DNA from: Candidatus Nitrosopumilus sediminis
Lineage (GTDB): Archaea > Thermoproteota > Nitrososphaeria > Nitrososphaerales > Nitrosopumilaceae
DNA: 64,000 nt
Direction of reading: 5' to 3'
Assembly: GCF_000299395.1 (NCBI RefSeq)
Contig: NC_018656.1
Location: 310,001-374,000, forward strand
The notes under the pieces are model-generated. The model was not told where the DNA came from. It worked only from the letters and a program-made list of their open reading frames with translations, and did no database searches. Every line of letters starts with the position of its first letter. Positions within the stretch are counted from its first letter, which is position 1. The translations under genes were made by a program, and so were the position numbers. This document shows positions 19,056 to 27,859 of this stretch, piece by piece.

Positions 19056-19676
19056 ATGGGAAAATACACACTTCCTGAAATGCCATATGCTTATGATGCA
19101 TTGGAACCTCACATTGACGCAAGAACAATGGAGATTCATCACACAAAACATCATCAAGCATACACTGACAAACTAAATGCAGCTCTTGAAACTTGTCCAG
19201 CTGAAATTCAAGGCAAAGATATTGTTGATATCTTGTCTGATATCAATTCAGTACCTGAGGACAAAAGAAGTGCAGTTAATTTCAACGGTGGTGGTTATGA
19301 CAACCACAGGTTATTTTGGAATAACATGAAAGCAAACGGAGGCGGAGAACCTGGAGGATCAATTGCAGATGCAATCAACAGTTCTTTTGGAAGCTTCTCT
19401 GACTTCAAAGAGAAATTCTCATCTACTACAGCAGTAATCCAAGGCAGTGGTTGGGGATGGTTAGTATACAATCCTTCTACATCAAAGGTTGAATACAAAT
19501 CAATGCCAAATCAAACTAGCCCAAGAACAGAGGGATTAATTCCATTGTTGGGCTGTGATGTTTGGGAGCATGCATACTATCTCAACTATCAAAACAAGAG
19601 ACCTGACTATATCGCCGCATGGTGGAATGTAGTCAACTGGGACGAAGTAGAAGATAGATTCTCAAAAGCAAAATAA
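19056..19676 (+). CDS. sodA: Superoxide dismutase (Fe/Mn family)
   Basis: Detoxifies superoxide formed in aerobic metabolism. The 206 residues contain the metal ligands HHTKHHQAY (first and second His) and [12 protein letters not shown] (Asp and His). [13 protein letters not shown] and [10 protein letters not shown] are also typical. It has no signal peptide, so it is cytosolic. The ATG start at 19056 is preceded by an AT-rich promoter region. Fe versus Mn preference cannot be decided by eye. Confidence 0.96.
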   Translation: MGKYTLPEMPYAYDALEPHIDARTMEIHHTKHHQAYTDKLNAALETCPAEIQGKDIVDILSDINSVPEDKRSAVNFNGGGYDNHRLFWNNMKANGGGEPGGSIADAINSSFGSFSDFKEKFSSTTAVIQGSGWGWLVYNPSTSKVEYKSMPNQTSPRTEGLIPLLGCDVWEHAYYLNYQNKRPDYIAAWWNVVNWDEVEDRFSKAK

Positions 19677-19677
19677 A

Positions 19678-19720
19678 GTTAAATCTTTATTTTTTCTTTA
19701 TCTCTTTATTTTGATTTTCT
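19678..19720 (+). terminator. T-rich terminator after sodA
   Basis: Several T-runs (CTTTATTTTTTCTTTATCTC and following) directly after the sodA stop match the T-rich, hairpin-free termination signals typical of archaea. They precede the promoter of the pfdA-ftsY-argF operon. Confidence 0.4.
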
Positions 19721-19769
19721 CAAGTATCCATGAATGAATTTATAACCATAAGAGAAAGATTTGCTGTAA

Positions 19770-20198
19770 ATGAGTGAAGAACAGGCAGAGCAATTGATGC
19801 AGCAGATGCAAATGCTTGAAACATATTTTTCAGATTTATCTCAAAGGGAAGTTACTTTCATGAATATTTTGAGAGAGGCAACTGCTTCAATAGAATCCAT
19901 TCAGTCTCTTGGCAAAAATCCTGAATCTGAAACTCTAGTTCCAATTGGAATGGGCACATATGTTCCCACAAAAATTTCATCTAATTCCAAAATTGTAATG
20001 AATATAGGTGCAGGTGTTGCAGTCGAAAAAGATTTTCCATCTGCAATTAATTATCTTGAAGCAAGAATAAAAGAAGTTGAAGTTGCTTTACAAGATACAG
20101 CTGCCAAAAAGCAAGATGCAGCAGCAAGATTAGAGCAAGGAAAAGCACAGATGAATCAAATGATGCAGCAAATGCAAAAACCTCCAACTTCGGGATAA
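19770..20198 (+). CDS. pfdA: Prefoldin subunit alpha
   Basis: Subunit of the jellyfish-shaped archaeal chaperone that hands unfolded proteins to the thermosome. Two long coiled-coil helices (residues ~1-50 and ~95-135) flank a beta-hairpin core (ETLVPIGMGTYVPTKISSNS). This is the alpha-class layout and the length (142 aa) is typical. The C-terminal coil is Gln/Met-rich (MNQMMQQMQKPP). It starts the pfdA-ftsY-argF operon, with 3 bases separating its stop from the ftsY ATG. Confidence 0.93.
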   Translation: MSEEQAEQLMQQMQMLETYFSDLSQREVTFMNILREATASIESIQSLGKNPESETLVPIGMGTYVPTKISSNSKIVMNIGAGVAVEKDFPSAINYLEARIKEVEVALQDTAAKKQDAAARLEQGKAQMNQMMQQMQKPPTSG

Positions 20199-20201
20199 AC
20201 C

Positions 20202-21623
20202 ATGTTTGATAAACTTCGTAATGCATTTTCTAATGCAGCGAAAAGTCTTGGTGAGAAAGAACTTAATGAAAAAGACATTGAAGACATTCTTTTTGAACTA
20301 GAAATTTCTTTATTGGAATCTGATGTTGCAACTGCAGTAATTGATTCTATAAAGTCTGATCTTAAAGAAAAATTAATCGGCTCAAAAGTTGACAAGAAAG
20401 AAATTGAAAAATTTGTAAAAGATAGTTTGATTTCATCTATCTCTAAATTATTTGATGAAGCAGGAGAATATGATCTCTTTGAAAAAATTAATGAAAAAAA
20501 GAAACAAGGCCAACCTTTTTTGATTTTGTTTGTAGGAATTAACGGAACTGGAAAAACTACTTCGCTGGCCAAAGTTGCACATATGTTAAAGGAAGCAAAA
20601 TATTCTATAGTCATTGCAGCAGCCGATACTTTTCGAGCAGGTGCAATTGAGCAATTAAAAGAGCATGCAAATCGTCTAAACCTAAAACTTGTTGCACAAA
20701 ATTACAACTCTGATCCTGCAGCTGTTGCACGAGACGCAGTATTGTATGCAAAGTCACACAAAACAGACTGTGTACTAATTGACACTGCAGGAAGAATGCA
20801 AACAAGTGAAAACTTGATGCAGCAAATTGAAAAAATCACCAAAGTAGTAAACCCTGACATGAAAATTTTTGTAGGTGACTCTTTAGCTGGAAATGACACT
20901 GTTAACCAGGCAAGAGAATTTCATGAACATGTAAAATTTGACGGTTCAATATTGACCAAAAGTGATGCAGACGCCAGAGGCGGAGCTGCATTGTCTATTG
21001 TCAAAGTAACATCTACTCCTGTTCTCTATGTAGGAGTTGGACAAGAATACCCTGATCTGAAACCATTTGACAAGGAACTTTTCTTAGAAACTGTTTTTGG
21101 TTCATTGGATAATGTCAATATTGCAAAAACTGCAGAACCAACACCAGAACCAACACCAGAACCAGAACCAACACCAGAACCAGAACCAACACCAGAACCA
21201 GAACCAACACCAGAACCAGAACCAACACCAGAACCAGAACCAACACCAGAACCAGAACCAACACCAGAACCAGAACCAACACCAGAACCAGAACCAACAC
21301 CAGAACCAGAACCAACACCAGAACCAGAACCAACACCAGAACCAGAACCAACACCAGAACCAGAACCAACATCTGATGATCCGTTTGACGGAATCGAAGA
21401 TGATGACATTGCAACTTATTCAGACTTGTTTGATATTCCTCCTCCTGAAAACGACAAGGAAGCAAACAGATTAGCTAACAATATTCGTCAATGGATCAAA
21501 GATGGCAGACCAAAGCCTGGAGAACCAAGCAAGATATCTGATGCAGATGAGGAAGAGATACCAAAACAAGATAAAGAAGAAGAGCCTAAAAAGAAAAGGA
21601 GATTTGGATTCTTTAGAAAATGA
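20202..21623 (+). CDS. ftsY: Signal recognition particle receptor FtsY with C-terminal PEPTPE repeat extension
   Basis: SRP receptor GTPase that docks ribosome-SRP complexes at the membrane near SecY. It has an N-terminal four-helix N domain (residues ~1-100) and a complete NG GTPase: [10 protein letters not shown] (G1), DTAGRM (G3), [10 protein letters not shown] (G4) and a closing [10 protein letters not shown]. At about residue 315, where most FtsY proteins end, a roughly 80-residue tract of EPEPTP hexapeptides begins. It leads to an acidic linker and a basic/aromatic tail [11 protein letters not shown]. Archaeal FtsY normally carries its acidic or membrane-targeting region at the N-terminus, so this C-terminal layout is odd. 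The argF ATG overlaps its stop. Confidence 0.93.
   Translation: MFDKLRNAFSNAAKSLGEKELNEKDIEDILFELEISLLESDVATAVIDSIKSDLKEKLIGSKVDKKEIEKFVKDSLISSISKLFDEAGEYDLFEKINEKKKQGQPFLILFVGINGTGKTTSLAKVAHMLKEAKYSIVIAAADTFRAGAIEQLKEHANRLNLKLVAQNYNSDPAAVARDAVLYAKSHKTDCVLIDTAGRMQTSENLMQQIEKITKVVNPDMKIFVGDSLAGNDTVNQAREFHEHVKFDGSILTKSDADARGGAALSIVKVTSTPVLYVGVGQEYPDLKPFDKELFLETVFGSLDNVNIAKTAEPTPEPTPEPEPTPEPEPTPEPEPTPEPEPTPEPEPTPEPEPTPEPEPTPEPEPTPEPEPTPEPEPTPEPEPTPEPEPTSDDPFDGIEDDDIATYSDLFDIPPPENDKEANRLANNIRQWIKDGRPKPGEPSKISDADEEEIPKQDKEEEPKKKRRFGFFRK
21138..21370 (+). repeat. In-gene tandem repeat, 18-bp unit, in ftsY
   Basis: CCAACACCAGAACCAGAA is repeated 12 times without visible mismatch from 21150 to 21365, preceded by one shorter 12-bp unit (CCAACACCAGAA) and followed by a partial unit. 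The unit length is a multiple of three, so copy-number changes keep the frame. The encoded tract is EPEPTP repeated. Confidence 0.95.
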
Positions 21624-22533
21624 AACTAAAAACAAAACATTTACTCACTTTAGCGGAACTTACACCAAAGGAGTTTGTAGGATTAATCGATGACTCCATC
21701 AAACTAAAAAAGGAACTCAAAAAAGGTACAAGCAAACCGATTCTAAAAAATAAAACATTAACGATGATCTTTCAAAAGCCATCAACTCGAACACGTGTTA
21801 GTTTTGAAATTGGAATGTATCAGTTGGGAGGACATGCAGTTAACCTGTCTTCTAATGACATGCAACTGTCTCGAGGAGAATCAGTTGAAGATACTGCAAA
21901 AACTCTTTCACGATACTCTGATTGCATAATGGCACGAGTCTATGAACACAGCTTGCTTGAGAATCTAGCAAAACATGCAACGATACCTGTCATTAACGGG
22001 CTCTCTGATTCTTTTCATCCTTGTCAAATATTGGCAGACTTTATGACGATAAAGGAAAAAAGAAAAAACTCAAGGGGATAAAGATTGCATGGATTGGAGA
22101 TGGCAACAACGTCTGCAACTCTATGATTTACGGCGCTGCATTGTCTGGAGTTGACATGTCCATTGCAACTCCTAAAGGATTTGAACCTGACAAGAATGTA
22201 ATCAAGCAAGCCAAGAAATCAACTAGCATTGAATTAACCACCGATCCATTCATTGCAGTCAAAAATGCAGATGTAGTAGTAGCTGACACTTTCTCCTCAA
22301 TTCATAATCTTGACAAGAAACGATTGAAAAAATTCCTCCCAAAGTATCAGGTAAATGACAAATTAATGAAGTCTGCAAAAAAAGATGCGATCTTTTTGCA
22401 CTGTCTTCCTGCAAAGAGAGAACAAGAAGTTACATCATCTATAATTGACGGTCCTCAGTCTGTTGTTTGGGATGAGGCAGAAAATCGTTTACATACTCAG
22501 AAAGCTTTGTTAGCTGCTCTGATTCGCGCTTAA
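21620..22533 (+). CDS. argF: Ornithine carbamoyltransferase, split by a single-base frameshift
   Basis: Transfers carbamoyl phosphate to ornithine, giving citrulline for arginine synthesis. The N-terminal half has [10 protein letters not shown] (carbamoyl phosphate binding) and HPCQ. The C-terminal half has [21 protein letters not shown] and the closing [17 protein letters not shown]. The first frame stops at 22081 and the second is open from about 22021. One extra A in either A6 run (22055-22060 or 22063-22068) would give a continuous [20 protein letters not shown] and a protein of about 304 aa, the normal length. Both halves are otherwise well conserved, so a base-calling error is likelier than decay. 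It overlaps ftsY by ATGA. Confidence 0.85.
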
Positions 22534-22534
22534 C

Positions 22535-22543
22535 GTATATAAG
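22535..22543 (+). promoter_or_regulatory. TATA-box promoter of the L18 operon
   Basis: GTATATAAG sits 27-35 bases before the ATG of rpl18, the position expected for a leaderless archaeal transcript. It starts the L18 to cbf5 gene string. Confidence 0.55.
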
Positions 22544-22569
22544 AGCAGATTCAAACTCGGTTTCTATAG

Positions 22570-23052
22570 ATGGCCTATTCAAAAATATTAAGAAGGTTAA
22601 GGGAAGAAAAAACCAATTATCGTAAACGTGGAACCATGTTGATGGGCAAACGCGATTTTATCACTGTAAATATTACTAATGAAAATACCCAAGTCCAAAT
22701 TCTCACACCTGGCATGGCTGGAGACAAAGTTGTAGCCTCTGCCCATTCTAGATATCTGCTTGAGAAAGGTTGGAAAGGTTCTAGAAAAAGTGTACCTGCT
22801 GCATATCTTACAGGATACTTGGCAGGAAAGAAAGCATTAGGCAAAGGAGCAAAGGATGCTATCTTGTACACTGGAACTAGAAGATACACACAACGAATGG
22901 CAGCTGCTCTCAAAGGAGTAATTGATGCCGGCGTTGAAGTACCTGCAGATGCAGAAACATTCCCATCTGATGAAAGAATTAACGGCGAACATCTTAAAGT
23001 AAAAAACGAAGTTTCTAAAATAAAATCTACAATCGATACTGAGGTCAAATAG
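22570..23052 (+). CDS. rpl18: Ribosomal protein L18
   Basis: 5S rRNA-binding large-subunit protein, 160 residues. Visible family features are KRRLREEKTNYRKR-like basic N-terminal text, AHSRYLLEKGWKGSRKSVPA and AAYLTGYLAGKKALGKGAKD. It opens the operon L18-S5-L30-L15-secY-adk-EMC3-cmk-cbf5. The ATG start follows a TATA box by about 27 bases. Confidence 0.95.
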   Translation: MAYSKILRRLREEKTNYRKRGTMLMGKRDFITVNITNENTQVQILTPGMAGDKVVASAHSRYLLEKGWKGSRKSVPAAYLTGYLAGKKALGKGAKDAILYTGTRRYTQRMAAALKGVIDAGVEVPADAETFPSDERINGEHLKVKNEVSKIKSTIDTEVK

Positions 23053-23054
23053 AA

Positions 23055-23777
23055 ATGAGTCAAGCAACACAATCTAAACCCGGTCAAGGCGGACAAAGAG
23101 GTAGAGGCCCACCAGTATATGGGAGAGGACCACCAGGTGGAGCTAAAGGCGGAGATCGTCCAAGAAGACCAAGAAGAGAACCAGAAGAAGAAGTTTGGGT
23201 TCCAAAAACTATCTTGGGACAAAAAGTTGCATCAGGAGAAATTACATCTTTAGAAGAGATTATCGAATTAGGATTAAGAATTCAAGAGTCCGGAATCATC
23301 AAGAAACTGTTACCTGACTTGAAAAGTGAAGTCGTCGATGTTGGAATCATTCAAAAAATGACTTCAAACGGACAATCAACTAGATTCAAAGCAATTGTAG
23401 CTACAGGAAATGAAAACGGATACTTGGGAATCGGCCAAGGAAAATCAAAACAAATGAGAATTGCAATTGAGAAAGCAACTAGTCAGGCTTTCATTAACGT
23501 ACAGCCAATCAAGATGGGATGTGGCAGTTGGGAATGCAAATGTGATCAAAAACATTCTGTCCCATTCAAAGTAAAAGGAAAAGGTGGAAGTGTAACCATT
23601 GAAATCATTCCTGCACCACGTGGATTGGGCCTTGTAGCAGGCGGTAAGATTAAACGATTATTGGAATTGGCAGGATTAAAGGATGCATGGACTACAGCAA
23701 AAGGTTCAACTCCTACAATGAACTCCACTTCAAAAGCAGTATTGGATTGTCTAAGACAGACATTTAGTCAGGGTTGA
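23055..23777 (+). CDS. rps5: Ribosomal protein S5
   Basis: Small-subunit protein of the decoding and helicase region, 240 residues. The core begins at EEEVWVPKTILGQKVASGEI, and the S5 signature surrounds GNENGYLGIGQGKSKQM. The C-terminal domain contains APRGLGLVAGGKIKRLL. The N-terminal ~45 residues are a Gly/Arg/Pro-rich tail (GQGGQRGRGPPVYGRGPPGG) that is likely disordered. It lies 2 bases after rpl18. Confidence 0.96.
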   Translation: MSQATQSKPGQGGQRGRGPPVYGRGPPGGAKGGDRPRRPRREPEEEVWVPKTILGQKVASGEITSLEEIIELGLRIQESGIIKKLLPDLKSEVVDVGIIQKMTSNGQSTRFKAIVATGNENGYLGIGQGKSKQMRIAIEKATSQAFINVQPIKMGCGSWECKCDQKHSVPFKVKGKGGSVTIEIIPAPRGLGLVAGGKIKRLLELAGLKDAWTTAKGSTPTMNSTSKAVLDCLRQTFSQG

Positions 23778-23783
23778 TAAAAA

Positions 23784-24251
23784 ATGGCAAATGCATATCT
23801 CGTTGTTAGAATAAAAGGTCAAGCAGATTGTCCATACTGGGCAACACACACAATGATGCTTTTACAATTGGACAAAAAATATCGAGCAACAATTCTTCCT
23901 GCAAAAGACACTACTTTGGGAATGCTAAGAAAAGTACAGCACTATATTTCCTGGATTGAGCTTGATGCATCTTTAGCAAAGGAATTGCTTGACAAGAAAG
24001 CAAGAAAGTCTGGTTATCAAAAAATTACTCCTGAAGATCTTAAAGAACTTGGATTTGCAAGTACTGATGAATTAGCAACAGCACTAGCTGATGGAAAAGC
24101 AGTACTATCAAAATTAAAACCCTTAAAGCCTTGGTTTGCTTTGGCACCTCCAGTACACGGATTCAAAAGAAGCACCAAGAAACTTTATGGACAGAAAGGA
24201 ATTCTCGGTCTAAACAAAGAGCTTGACACTATTGTAAGGAGAATGATTTAA
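23784..24251 (+). CDS. rpl30: Ribosomal protein L30
   Basis: Large-subunit protein, 155 residues, in the longer archaeal (L7e-like) form. It has YLVVRIKGQADCPYWATHTM at the N-terminus and a C-terminal region LAPPVHGFKRSTKKLYGQKG. It sits between S5 and L15 as in other archaeal spc operons. No unusual features are present. Confidence 0.95.
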   Translation: MANAYLVVRIKGQADCPYWATHTMMLLQLDKKYRATILPAKDTTLGMLRKVQHYISWIELDASLAKELLDKKARKSGYQKITPEDLKELGFASTDELATALADGKAVLSKLKPLKPWFALAPPVHGFKRSTKKLYGQKGILGLNKELDTIVRRMI

Positions 24252-24252
24252 C

Positions 24253-24678
24253 ATGGCATCTCGATTAAGAAAAACAAGACGACTTAGAGGCGGACGACAC
24301 ATGGGATGGGGACAAGTAGGTCAACACCGTGCAAGTGGTCACAAAGGTGGTCTTGGAGTTACTGGTATGAAGAAACATCATAGAAGTTCTATGATGATGT
24401 ATGAACCAGATCATTATGGACATGATATACCTAAAACACCTCACCCAAATATTATAAAAAAATGGACCAGCCTTAGAGACCTAGATGACTTGTTCACAAA
24501 GTTCGGTAAAGAAGAGGGAGGCAAAAAAATCATAGACCTTGTAAGTGCAGGATATGATAAACTCCTTGGTGGCGGAAAAATAACAAATGCTTATTCCGTC
24601 AAAGTTAAACAATTTACAGCATCTGCCGAAGAGAAACTAAAAGCTGTTGGGGGAGAAGTGTTAACCGAGAATGGCTGA
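24253..24678 (+). CDS. rpl15: Ribosomal protein L15
   Basis: Large-subunit protein, 141 residues. Its glycine/basic N-terminus (RLRKTRRLRGGRHMGWGQVG) binds rRNA, and the C-terminal globular domain ends in VKVKQFTASAEEKLKAVGGE. It starts 2 bases after rpl30 and overlaps secY by 8 bases. Confidence 0.96.
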   Translation: MASRLRKTRRLRGGRHMGWGQVGQHRASGHKGGLGVTGMKKHHRSSMMMYEPDHYGHDIPKTPHPNIIKKWTSLRDLDDLFTKFGKEEGGKKIIDLVSAGYDKLLGGGKITNAYSVKVKQFTASAEEKLKAVGGEVLTENG

Positions 24679-26104
24679 GGGTACACTAACTGCCACTATT
24701 CGAAAAGTAGTTTTCAAAGCAGAACCATACTTACCACAAGTTCCAAAACCTAAAAAGAAAATTCCACTACAAGTAAGATTACTTTGGTGTGGAATTGCAT
24801 TACTCATCTACATGATAATGGGACAAACCCCGTTATTTGGAGCAACAGCACCACAGTTTGACTTTCTAGCATTTGCTAGAGTAATTTTTGCATCTCAACA
24901 GGGTACTTTGGTGGAACTGGGGATTGGGCCGATAGTAACTGCTGGACTCTTGATGCAGTTGTTGAGAGGTTCAGACATTCTAAAGTTTGATTTCAAAAAG
25001 CCTGAGGAGAGAGGAATCTTCCAAACAGCTACTAAACTTGTAACCTATGTTGTAATTGTAGCAGAATCTATTGTATATGCCATGGCAGTTTATGGTCCAG
25101 GTGTAACTGAGCCATACGTACTGTATGTTCTAATTGGGCAGCTGATGGCGGCGTCAATAATTATCATGTTCTTAGACGAGTTAATTCAGAAAGGTTGGGG
25201 TCTGGGCAGTGGAATCAGTCTGTTCATTATGGCAGGTGTCGCCCAGCAGATTCTCTGGAGTATGTTCAGTCCATTGCCTGCAGGAGATGGCGGAATGATT
25301 GGTATTATTCCATATATCGTTCAGTCTTTGACTGGAAGTGGCGACATTACAAATATTCTATTTCGTTCTAATCAATTACCGAGTATCTTTGGCCTGTTCC
25401 TCACAGCTGGAATTTTGCTAATTCTAGTATTCACACAAGGAATGAAAATTGAAATCCCAATTGTCTCTACAAAATACAGAGGCTTTTCAGCAGTTTATCC
25501 AATCAAACTGATGTATGTCTCAAACATTCCAGTAATTTTGGCTTCTGCACTCACTGCAAATGCTGTCTTCATTTTCCAGATGCTGTGGGCAAACATGAAT
25601 CCACGTAACAATAATTTCTTCATGAACTTTATCGCACAATTCGATCCTACAAGCCCTAACACTCCTGTGGGTGGTATCATCTACTACATTACTCCTCCAA
25701 GAGGATTAGATGTTGCAGCTTTGGATCCAATGCGTGCAGTAGGTTATGTTTTGTTTATGATAGGAATTGTAGTTGTGTTTGGTAGATTATGGGTTGAGCT
25801 TGGTGGTTTGTCTCCAAAGAGTGCAGCTCAGAACTTGCTTGATGCAGATGTGCAAATTCCTGGATTTAGAAGATCAAACAAACCAGTTGAAGCATTGTTA
25901 AACAAATACATTCCATCTGTTACAATCATCGGCTCAATGATTTTAGGTCTGTTGGCCGGAGTTTCAGATGTTCTTGGAGTCTTTGGTTCTGGAATCGGAA
26001 TTTTACTTATGGTAGATATTCTCATCAACTATTACACACAACTAGTTAGAGAACAAGTCGAAGTTGTAATGCCGCGTTTGGGTGCTCTACTTGGCAGAAA
26101 GTAA
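24671..26104 (+). CDS. secY: Preprotein translocase subunit SecY
   Basis: Channel-forming subunit of the Sec translocon, 477 residues, with about ten hydrophobic helices. Typical text includes IPLQVRLLWCGIALLIYMIM (TM1), a plug region with FGATAPQ and GLGSGISLFI. The cytosolic loop STKYRGFSAVYPIKLMYVSN and the C-terminal LGALLGRK region are also present. It partners with SecE (13.1 kb) and receives cargo from FtsY. The start overlaps L15, and adk overlaps its 3' end. Confidence 0.97.
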   Translation: MAEGTLTATIRKVVFKAEPYLPQVPKPKKKIPLQVRLLWCGIALLIYMIMGQTPLFGATAPQFDFLAFARVIFASQQGTLVELGIGPIVTAGLLMQLLRGSDILKFDFKKPEERGIFQTATKLVTYVVIVAESIVYAMAVYGPGVTEPYVLYVLIGQLMAASIIIMFLDELIQKGWGLGSGISLFIMAGVAQQILWSMFSPLPAGDGGMIGIIPYIVQSLTGSGDITNILFRSNQLPSIFGLFLTAGILLILVFTQGMKIEIPIVSTKYRGFSAVYPIKLMYVSNIPVILASALTANAVFIFQMLWANMNPRNNNFFMNFIAQFDPTSPNTPVGGIIYYITPPRGLDVAALDPMRAVGYVLFMIGIVVVFGRLWVELGGLSPKSAAQNLLDADVQIPGFRRSNKPVEALLNKYIPSVTIIGSMILGLLAGVSDVLGVFGSGIGILLMVDILINYYTQLVREQVEVVMPRLGALLGRK

Positions 26105-26669
26105 AAAAATCGTCATGGTTGGAATCCCAGGTGTTGGGAAGACTACTCTATTATCAAAGATTGTAGAGCATATCAAAGATCATCAAAAAAGTATTCAGGT
26201 AATTAGTTTTGGAACTCTGATGTTTGAGGTAGCAAAAGAAAATGGCATTAAGGACAGAGATGAGCTACGACGTTTATCGATACCAAGACAGCAAGAACTG
26301 CAAAAGATTGCAGCTGAAAAGATTGCATCTCAAACTGAGGAAGTTGTAATTATTGATACTCATGCATTCATCAGTTCCCCTGAAGGATACTATCCTGGGT
26401 TGCCAGAACACGTTCTCAAAATTATCAAACCCTCAAACTTTATCTCAGTTTCTGCAAAACCTGAAGAAATCTACAGCAGAAGAATGACTGATGAAACCCG
26501 CAACAGGGACAAAAATACCATTGAAAATGTTAAAAAGGAATTAGATGTTCAGTCAGGCATGATTTCTGCATGTGCTGTTATTACAGGCTCGCCAGTCAAA
26601 CATGTTCTTAATCGCGAGGGAAAGGTTGATGAAGCAGCAGATAAGATCATTCAATCATTAGGACTGTAA
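26091..26669 (+). CDS. adkA: Archaeal adenylate kinase
   Basis: Balances AMP, ADP and ATP. The P-loop GIPGVGKTTL lies near residue 12, followed by the archaeal AdkA pattern (ISFGTLMFEVAKENGIKDRD, RRLSIPRQQELQKIAAEKI). The chosen start is TTG at 26091 (MAESKKIVMVGIPG), because archaeal homologues place the P-loop about 10 residues in. A GTG at 26082 would extend it by three residues. Either start overlaps the end of secY. The spc-operon position is the archaeal norm. Confidence 0.92.
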   Translation: MAESKKIVMVGIPGVGKTTLLSKIVEHIKDHQKSIQVISFGTLMFEVAKENGIKDRDELRRLSIPRQQELQKIAAEKIASQTEEVVIIDTHAFISSPEGYYPGLPEHVLKIIKPSNFISVSAKPEEIYSRRMTDETRNRDKNTIENVKKELDVQSGMISACAVITGSPVKHVLNREGKVDEAADKIIQSLGL

Positions 26670-26672
26670 AAA

Positions 26673-27302
26673 ATGGATTTCAGCTTTATTCTACTATTTA
26701 TCGAGTCTATCCCCCTGCAGTTTGATATCTTTGGTGGTGAAGGGAGACAGGCTTTGGGAAGTGATGATCCTATGATCAAAGGAGTGGTTCTTTCAATGTT
26801 TGCAGTAACTGGGTTTGGTATATTGTTAAATCTGTTTAATTCTGGGGTACGAAAGAAGATGGTTGATAGTGTGAAACTAAAACGCATTATGAAAGAAACC
26901 AAAGCTTGGCAAAAAGAAAGAATGGCTGCAATGAGAGCAAAAGATCAAGCAAAGATTGCAGAGCTAGGAAAAAAATCATCATACATGAACAAAATGTCAA
27001 TGGAGATGATGCAGATGAATATGCGACCTATGATGATTACCTTTGTTCCACTTATTTTGATATTTTATCTTGTATTGCCTGCACTATTTTCTTATACTGT
27101 TGCAATATCTCCAATTCCGCTAAATGTAATTCCCGGCGACATGTTCCAATTGACATGTTCAGCGGAACATGCAGCAATAGAAGGTGATCCTTGTTTTGGT
27201 AAAGAAAATGCATTGTATCTGTGGGCTTGGTATTTCCTTTCATCAATTGCATTTAGTGGGATTATCATGAGACTTACAAAAACCTCAATGGATCTCAGTT
27301 GA
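26673..27302 (+). CDS. EMC3/TMCO1-family membrane insertase (DUF106, YidC-like)
   Basis: A 209-residue membrane protein with an N-terminal helix, a charged coiled coil (KETKAWQKERMAAMRAKDQA) and two further helices (MMITFVPLILIFYLVLPALF and the C-terminal WYFLSSIAFSGIIMRL). This matches the archaeal DUF106/Ylp1 group, related to YidC/Oxa1, EMC3 and TMCO1, which help insert membrane proteins. Its location after secY and adk is conserved in archaea and supports the assignment. A periplasmic-side insert with two Cys (QLTCSAEH, DPCFGKEN) is visible. Confidence 0.88.
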   Translation: MDFSFILLFIESIPLQFDIFGGEGRQALGSDDPMIKGVVLSMFAVTGFGILLNLFNSGVRKKMVDSVKLKRIMKETKAWQKERMAAMRAKDQAKIAELGKKSSYMNKMSMEMMQMNMRPMMITFVPLILIFYLVLPALFSYTVAISPIPLNVIPGDMFQLTCSAEHAAIEGDPCFGKENALYLWAWYFLSSIAFSGIIMRLTKTSMDLS

Positions 27303-27859
27303 CCAAATCTATCGTCATATCTGGTCCTCCCGCAGTAGGAAAGACAACTGTTGCTAAAGGATTAGCAGAAGAATTTCAATTACAATATCTCAGCGGCGGT
27401 GATGTGCTCAAGGAGATGGCAAATGAACATGGATTTGATTCTCATGGTGATGACTGGTGGGATACTGAAGAAGGGATGAAATTTCTTAACCAACGCGAAC
27501 AGAATCCTGAATTTGATAAGAAGCTAGATGAGAAACTAATTGCTCTTTTTGAAAAGGGTGGAATGGTAATCACCAGCTATACCTTGCCATGGTTAATCAA
27601 AGACGGGATAAGAATCTGGCTGGAAGGCTCTCATGAAAGCAGCACAAAAAGAATGCAATCCAGAGACAGCATGAGTCCTGAAGATGCCTATGAGATCACT
27701 AAAAAAAGATTTGACAAGAACAAGGCCCTTTACAAAAAACTATACAACTTTGATTTCGGTGAGGATAAATCTGTGTTTGACTTGATAATAAATACAGATA
27801 ATTTGACAGCACAACAAGTAATTGATGTAACAAAAGAAACTGTGAGAAAATTACTATGA
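27299..27859 (+). CDS. cmk: Cytidylate kinase (archaeal type)
   Basis: Phosphorylates CMP/dCMP. The P-loop GPPAVGKTTVAKGLA is at about residues 8-22, with the short archaeal architecture (186 aa). The LID-like Arg region includes GSHESSTKRMQSRDSMSPED. The start is TTG, overlapping the preceding insertase gene by 4 bases, and its end overlaps cbf5 by ATGA, showing tight translational coupling. Confidence 0.92.
   Translation: MTKSIVISGPPAVGKTTVAKGLAEEFQLQYLSGGDVLKEMANEHGFDSHGDDWWDTEEGMKFLNQREQNPEFDKKLDEKLIALFEKGGMVITSYTLPWLIKDGIRIWLEGSHESSTKRMQSRDSMSPEDAYEITKKRFDKNKALYKKLYNFDFGEDKSVFDLIINTDNLTAQQVIDVTKETVRKLL

Noticed and set aside
21138-21370. Repeat array considered as CRISPR
   Set aside because: Units are contiguous 18-mers without spacers and lie inside a coding frame.
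21026-21474. Long ORFs in other frames across the ftsY repeat (GSGV, NQHQ and LVLV repeats)
   Set aside because: Shadows of the 18-bp tandem repeat; the ftsY frame has the GTPase domain and a sensible tail.
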